Origin: Chrysopilus asiliformis
Taxonomy: Eukaryota; Arthropoda; Insecta; Diptera; Rhagionidae
Direction of reading: 5' to 3'
Length of the DNA: 64,000 bases
NCBI GenBank assembly: GCA_964034945.1
Contig: OZ035961.1
Span: forward strand, 17,623,243 to 17,687,242
Shown here: positions 58,826-64,000 of the stretch, piece after piece
How positions within the stretch are numbered: position 1 is the first letter of the stretch
How the letters are laid out: each line of letters opens with the position of its first letter
Notes under the pieces: model-generated
Databases searched by the model: none
Told to the model about the DNA's origin: nothing
Seen by the model: only the letters and a program-made list of their open reading frames with translations
Made by a program: the position numbers and the translations under genes

Positions 58826-59252
58826 TGAAGGTAGCCGGCGAGCGTCGCGTCGTAGGCAGACACGCCGACATTATTCTTCCTTGGGGTGGATCGAGCAAAA
58901 AAGTCTATTAAACCAAGGATTTTTCGTGAATGTCACGTACCGGCCACTACAAATGTACGTTATTTATTTATTTTTGACATAAGGTACTTGCAGGTTTCAC
59001 CGATCTGCATCTATTAGCGACCACTTTAGTTCTTCTGACACTAGACCGACGGATATAAAATAAATCCATTTGATTGTTGAACATTTTTGTTAGAAATTAT
59101 TTCCTTTGAAGTTAAGGACTTTTTATCAGTGATTTTCGGTGCTGGCGCAATTGAATTAAGGCGTAAAAACAAAAGTGGTCGTAATTATTGTAATTGCAAG
59201 TCGGTGAAACCTGCATTTACCTTACACCAAATATAGTAGTGAAGGATGTTTC
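58826..59252. other. Non-coding stretch
   Basis: TTGCAGGTTTCACCGA near 58989 and its complement GTCGGTGAAACCTGCA near 59202 form an inverted pair about 215 bp apart. This may mark a small undescribed inverted-repeat element (about 58982-59222). Confidence 0.4.
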
Positions 59253-59481
59253 TATGGTGAAACCAAAGTGTATATTAGATTTGCCTTACCGTTTGTAACG
59301 CCAAGATCCAAAAAATGAATTACACCAGTGTGTTTAGAATGATAAAAAAATTGAATTTTGCATGTCCATCCGTTCGTCTGTAGCGTGGATTGCGGGCGCA
59401 CGGATTGAGCTAGAGGCTTGAAATTTTACGCAGATTTGTTTTTCGCAAAATGCAAGGCTAAGTTCGTTAATGGGCAAAAAA
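59253..59481 (+). repeat. Family A copy, 5' part, array nearly lost
   Basis: TATGGTGAAACCAAAG, TTTGCCTTACCGTTTG, AATTACACCAGTGTG, then only a few units (GTCCATCCGTTCGTCTG) where other copies have long arrays. It continues with GGATTGCGGGCGCACGG and GTTCGTTAATGGGCAAAAA. The 3' half is absent. Confidence 0.7.
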
Positions 59482-60752
59482 AAAAAGTTGGGGGGGGGGT
59501 TATTTCTCACTTAAAGAACTCTCAATTCTAAAAAAAAAACGCAAAAAAGTGTATTACAAATTTTTTTTTTAAATTATCTTAAGCAACATCAAACAGAGCC
59601 CACTCCACCCTACCTCCAAATATCCGTAAATTTCCGCACATCTCTCAAAATTTCATTGAAAATCTATAAAAATTTAATTCTCTGGATAACCGAATACGTT
59701 GAAAGTTATATGACTTTGTTTTGTACGTTTTTCTTAAAAAAAATCCGGTTTTTTACACTTCGACAAAAAAGTTCTGTTTTGTCGATCTGAATATAAAATA
59801 ATCCATAAATAGCACCGGAAGATTATGGAAGTTGTTGTTTTTTATAGAAACTGATACAAGTTTTTTAAAGATCTCGTTAACTCCATCTTGATGGGAACTT
59901 GTTTCTTTATTGACACGATAGCCGAATAAAAGTTGCCACTGCAATTAATAACATTATAAAGTGTTGTCAGGGAACAATTAGAATAGTTTTCTATCATTGA
60001 GGTGGAATTTCGATACCAGATTCAATGAAAGACATCTGTAAGACGAATTTTTGGCATGTGTAGCCGGAAAACAGGATTTTTATTTGGTCCAATTTTCCCA
60101 TATACAGTGGAATGGAATCGTTAAATTGGCCTTTAGTAGCTGAAAGTTGAAATTATCTCCTCGAAGTTGATTAAGGGTAACAAATACCCCTGTCGCTTCA
60201 TTCTCTTTTTTCGACATTTTTGTTTGTTATGAAATGATTTGTTTTGCTTGTAGCGCCAAGTTGTCTCATTTCATTGGTCCGAGGGGTGCTTCCGGAGGTG
60301 AATTTATGGGACTTCTTTAGTCGATGAATCTATGATGGATTGATGTGATGTAACCGTCCTCTGGTAGCCACTACACAATTTTTTCTTCTATAGTTTTATA
60401 AAATTTTTTTTTGTATATTGATATGAAAACAACATAATCTTGTGCTACTTTTATAATGTTGGCATTTCCGATCCATTCATTTGAAATAGTAAGCTTGACG
60501 TGATGGAGCTTAAGAAACGAAGAAAGGGAAGAAATTTTTACGGATATTTGATTATTGGCGCCGGATAGTATACGAAGTGATTATGAGATATAATTTGGAT
60601 TAATGATTGGGAAGTTCGGAAATTTTTTGGAGAGAAGAAATTAAAGACATGAGCGAAAAGCTGAATTCGTTTATTAATTAATAACAAAAGTTTTTTTTTG
60701 TTCTACAAATATTATATTTGATTGAGCGATCAAAATCGTATCTCTTAACCAA
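59482..60752. other. Non-coding stretch
   Basis: Begins with a run of 10 G near 59491-59500. No gene or repeat ends recognised. Confidence 0.5.
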
Positions 60753-60890
60753 ATTAGTGCCGTTTGCACCAACAAAACTTAGCAACTTATGTACAACTTA
60801 AAAAATTTAAGTCGAAGAATTTTTACGGTTTAAGTAGGCTAACCACAACTTAATTTTTTAAGAATAATACGCACAACGCAGAAATAACTG
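60753..60890 (+). repeat. Family B-related deletion derivative
   Basis: TTTGCACCAACAAAACTTAG and ACTTATGTACAACTTAA match 50145-50190. TTTTTAAGAATAATACGCAC matches 50855-50880. The large middle present at 50.2-50.85 kb is missing. Confidence 0.5.
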
Positions 60891-61136
60891 AACGGTAGCA
60901 ATTCCAATAAAAATGGGAAAATATTACATTGTCGTACGATATCCAAAAAATCGAGAACGTATAACAAAATAGTATGAAAATCGTGTGGTTTTCGAACATA
61001 TGTTCTTAGTGATGAGGGGCGTTTTTTTGGACTATGTTTCAACTGAATTTACTCCCCAATTCATACCCCCTCGCCTGATATTCCCGGAATCATCTGAGCA
61101 TTTTTGACGCGATTTTCGTCGTTAGTTTAATCGTTT

Positions 61137-62043
61137 GAAGTCAAACTTTTCAATAAGATTTTTTAAAATTTATTTCAATCGGATTTTGATGTATGGGAGT
61201 TTTATGTAGAATCATATCCTAAATAACTTTTGTTCCTGCACTTTTTTGATAAGATGCACCGTTTTTGAGATATTCGCAAAAAAGCTGTTTTCGTTCGAAG
61301 GGGTGGTACCCCCTTTAATGGTCCATTTTTGCCCATTAACCCTTTGACGACCATACATTTTCGGCCGAAGGGATTCTGATTTTTTTTTTTCATTTTCATG
61401 ATCTGTGACCTGATAATAGTTATGCCACAAAAAATGGTGGCCCTAGACACCCTCCTTGCCCCTCATTTTTTTATCTCGAAAATTAAAATTGAAAGACAAC
61501 ATTCTTATATATAATTCATGTACGTATTTATTTTTGAATTTGAACAAACTGAATTTAATTAGTTGTGCATGTGGTAGACGTCGAAGCAATCGCAAGTACA
61601 GATATCGTCGGCTAAGAGTGAAATCGTTCTAAGTCCATTATACCAAAATTTCTGGAAGAGCAATAAAAAACCTTGTTAAATCATTTTAATTTCCATTTAG
61701 GATCATAGGGGCACAAGGGAACCGGCATAGAATTCCCGCCACATACATTTATATTGCCCCATCCATCCTCTACAAAAAACCTTTTAATACCTTTGCTCTA
61801 TCTCTTAACTGGACGATTTTAAGTAGTGAAAGCTCTTGGGCAAGCATACTTGCCTGTGGTCGTCAAAGGGTTAACGAATTTAGCCTTGCATTTTACGAAA
61901 AACAAATCTGTGTAAAATTTCAAGTCTCTAGCTCAATTCGTGCTCCCGCCCTCCGCGCCACAGACGGACGGACATGACGGGATCTTGGTGTTACAAACGG
62001 TAAGGCAAATTTAATATACCCTTTGGTGCCACCATACGGGTAT
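61137..62043 (-). repeat. Family A copy split by a piggyBac-like MITE
   Basis: Read on the minus strand from 62043: TACCCGTATGGTGGCACC, AAGGGTATATTAAATTTG, a very short array near 61960-61975, then TTCGTTAA. After the inserted MITE (61340-61870) it continues with TTAATGGGCAAAAATGG through GATTCTACATAAAACTCCC to TTGACTTCAAACG. The segment between the array and ATCCCG is deleted, and the terminal CCCGTATGG motif at 61137 is lost. Confidence 0.75.
61340..61870. mobile_element. piggyBac-like MITE inserted at TTAA
   Basis: CCCTTTGACGACCA (61340-61353) and its exact complement (61857-61870) form the terminal inverted repeats. TTAA flanks both sides (61336-61339 and 61871-61874). CCC ends and exact TTAA duplication are diagnostic of piggyBac-type transposition. 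Near the right end lies the near-palindrome GCAAGCATACTTGC. Sister family A copies at 48.1, 36.2 and 59.5 kb show the uninterrupted site (GTTAATGGGCAAAAA). No transposase, 531 bp. Confidence 0.85.
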
Positions 62044-63512
62044 AAAAAGAATTAAATATGATGTACTCCACTTTGGCACCGATTTCAATCAAATTTCCCA
62101 GTTTGATATCAATTTAAAAGCAAAATCAACACGAAAGCCCATATTCAACGAAAATTTTTCCTATTTCGAAACGTACAAAAAGGTATTCACAAAAATTGAA
62201 AAAAAAACACACAATCTAAATCGATATCGTGATACACACCCAAACATGACAATCGAAAAATGAAAAAGTTGATTTGAATTTGATTTTGTTTTCTTCTTGA
62301 ATTGAACACTACAGAAGATTGTATCTGAGTGCTACCTAAAAAAAGCTCATATTCAATTGAGGCAGTCTCAAGTTAAGATCGGAACGAGATTGTTATGGAG
62401 TTTTGAAGCCTCATAGAATCCCATAACAACTTGATTGCCCTGTAAACCCCTTTGCCTGAAGAATCCATCCAGAAGTTCCTCATCAAAATTCGCTAATGGT
62501 CGCCTATTTCTTTCTGTGGTTTCAATTCGTGTGTAGGTGGCGAGAATAATTCTTAGAATTAAAATACTTGGTTGATATCACGAGAAGAAGAAAAAAAAAC
62601 ATCTTAAATTTATATGTATTGTGTGAGATTATTTGCCAAGGCATATAGAATTTCAAATGTAATTTAATTTTTTTTTTCACTCGTCGTTTGTATAAGAATT
62701 TTCTTGTTTTTGGCCCGTCGATTTGAAGACAATATAAAATTATTACAATATTAATAAAATATCACGATTTTCGAAATATTTAACACGAATGATAGTAAAT
62801 TTGTATCTATTTTGTTTGTGTGGGTTCGAAGCTTAAATTTTATGTGATTTTTAGGTTTATTTTGAGTTCAGGTATATTTTCAGGTAGCAACCATAAAATA
62901 CCCTCACCCCCTCCCCCCTATTTCCCGAATTGAGCGCACAATTTTTCTTAATGTTCAACCGTGAGATTATAAAAAGCCATCCAAGTCAAGTGAGTTAGTT
63001 ACCCACTTGGCTATGAGCCCAACATTTAATGTCGGAGAGAAGAGATGAAGAATCCGATGGACCCAATGAATCGAACGAGACCAATAAATCAAAATGTGGG
63101 TACCTATCCTCTATAGATACGGAGACTCTCATAGTTAGATAGATGGTCGCTATTTCACTGTAATATACTTTAACGGCTTCGAGCTTCGAAATGGGAGTGG
63201 ATGGTGGTAGAACTCATGTTGGGAGCATATTTCAGTAATAAGAGGAGTTTTAGTGCGCCAAATGGCATTAAGTAGGGTAGCCATTTATCGGAGATTTGTA
63301 GGTGATATCAGCATAAATCTGGAGCATAGCTGAAACGTGAGTATTGTCTATGATTGCGGTCGACTGGCGGTAATAAAGTGCATTTTGTGCTCTTGGCGTA
63401 TATAACCTAGACTCATCTCGAAAACCACCACGGAGATTAATGTCTGTAAATGGAACTAATTTCAGATGGTCTTTTTGTTATTTCGTTTTATTATTTTAAA
63501 TCCAATTTATTG
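62044..63512. other. Non-coding stretch
   Basis: No gene or repeat recognised. The part from 62960 to 63430 is less AT-rich and without long frames. Confidence 0.5.
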
Positions 63513-63705
63513 TTTAACCCATTCGGTACGGATGGTACATGTGGAAGTTTGTCCATACAATATGTCACATATCTAACGGAAAAGTATGTGCAAATAACAC
63601 AACAGGTCATAAAATGTTCGTATCGCCTTAAATTGCTTCCAATTCCAAAAGATTGTGGTCGCGGCGACCACATTTTGACCTTTTGTGTTACTAGGGGTAA
63701 CCTTA
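63513..63705. mobile_element. Possible TTAA-type palindromic element
   Basis: Left TTAACCCATTCGGTACG. The right part, GTGGTCGCGGCGACCAC (63655-63671), CCTTTTGTGTTACTAGGGG and TAACC, matches the complement of the left end of the element at 55-168. A 97-codon frame (63450-63743) crosses it and is a by-product. The ends are tentative. Confidence 0.4.
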
Positions 63706-64000
63706 TGAAATCTTACAAAAAAAGGGTAGGTGAGGGGTATTAAGGGTATAAATTAGCGCAACTTCCTGCTGCTTTTTTACAGTTCCAGTTTTTTTTCAGT
63801 TCCAGAGCTTAGGTGAAGACCCTTTAATGCCGAAGCACAGCTCAGGATGGTAAAAGTAAAAGTCAGAAAAATTTAAGGCGTATCGCGTAAAGGATTTTCA
63901 CAAAAAGGATAGAAATTTTGTTTATTTTTGTTGCCTGTGCCCAAAAAAGATCCACAATTTATCCCTAGGACAATTTCGCAATAAAGAGTAAAGAGCGGTT
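63706..64000. other. Non-coding window end
   Basis: No feature recognised in the last 295 bases. Confidence 0.5.

Noticed and set aside
62815..62845. Possible tRNA B-box (GGGTTCGAAGC)
   Set aside because: No cloverleaf can be formed with the surrounding sequence, and no A-box lies upstream.

Overview
The window looks like AT-rich nuclear DNA from an animal, most likely an insect and possibly a fly. That is inference from its repeats. There are decayed non-LTR retrotransposon tails, many short DNA-transposon derivatives with TA, TTAA or TWA target duplications, and a dispersed family carrying (GTCC/GTCT)n arrays. The last resembles the GGGTATA/GTCC-rich repeats familiar from fly genomes. No bacterial gene organisation is present. 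No open frame longer than 170 codons exists, and none looks like a conserved protein apart from two broken retrotransposon fragments. No tRNA, rRNA or CRISPR array was recognised. The window is therefore intergenic DNA or part of a very long intron. A textbook recursive-splice (ratchet) sequence on the + strand at 19598/19599 favours a long intron of a + strand gene.

Layout. 1-8.1 kb: a palindromic TTAA-type element, a MITE split by a pogo/Tigger-like MITE, a GTCT-rich repeat with three 118-bp units, a family B repeat, a 32-bp minisatellite, unique DNA, then a broken LINE tail at 7.8-8.1 kb. 8.4-19.4 kb: three perfect hairpins, family A pieces, a 78-bp tandem duplication, a second LINE tail with a long (TC) tract, and a 784-bp TA-flanked MITE. 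19.6 kb: the ratchet-point candidate. 20-33 kb: three MITEs, a 21-bp minisatellite, T-rich and polypurine tracts, and a 1.77-kb element rich in GGTTA motifs. 33-50 kb: a weaker ratchet candidate, family A and C copies, three more MITEs, and the longest intact family A copy (47.8-48.4 kb). 50-64 kb: a chimeric A/B repeat, a 31-bp minisatellite, a slightly GC-richer island that may be a decayed retroelement, a second Tigger-like MITE, and a family A copy split by a piggyBac-like MITE whose empty site survives in sister copies here.

Family names used here are local labels. A is the CCCGTATGGTGA family with GTCC/GTCT arrays. B ends in a block containing AAATATTGCAGAG. C has ends like GGGGCTGTCCATAAAATACG. 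D carries CTACTGCTTGGTACTAACG. E is a two-copy repeat at 23.0 and 24.6 kb. No operon-like cooperation can be described. The interest lies in nested transposition, repeat turnover and possible splicing signals.
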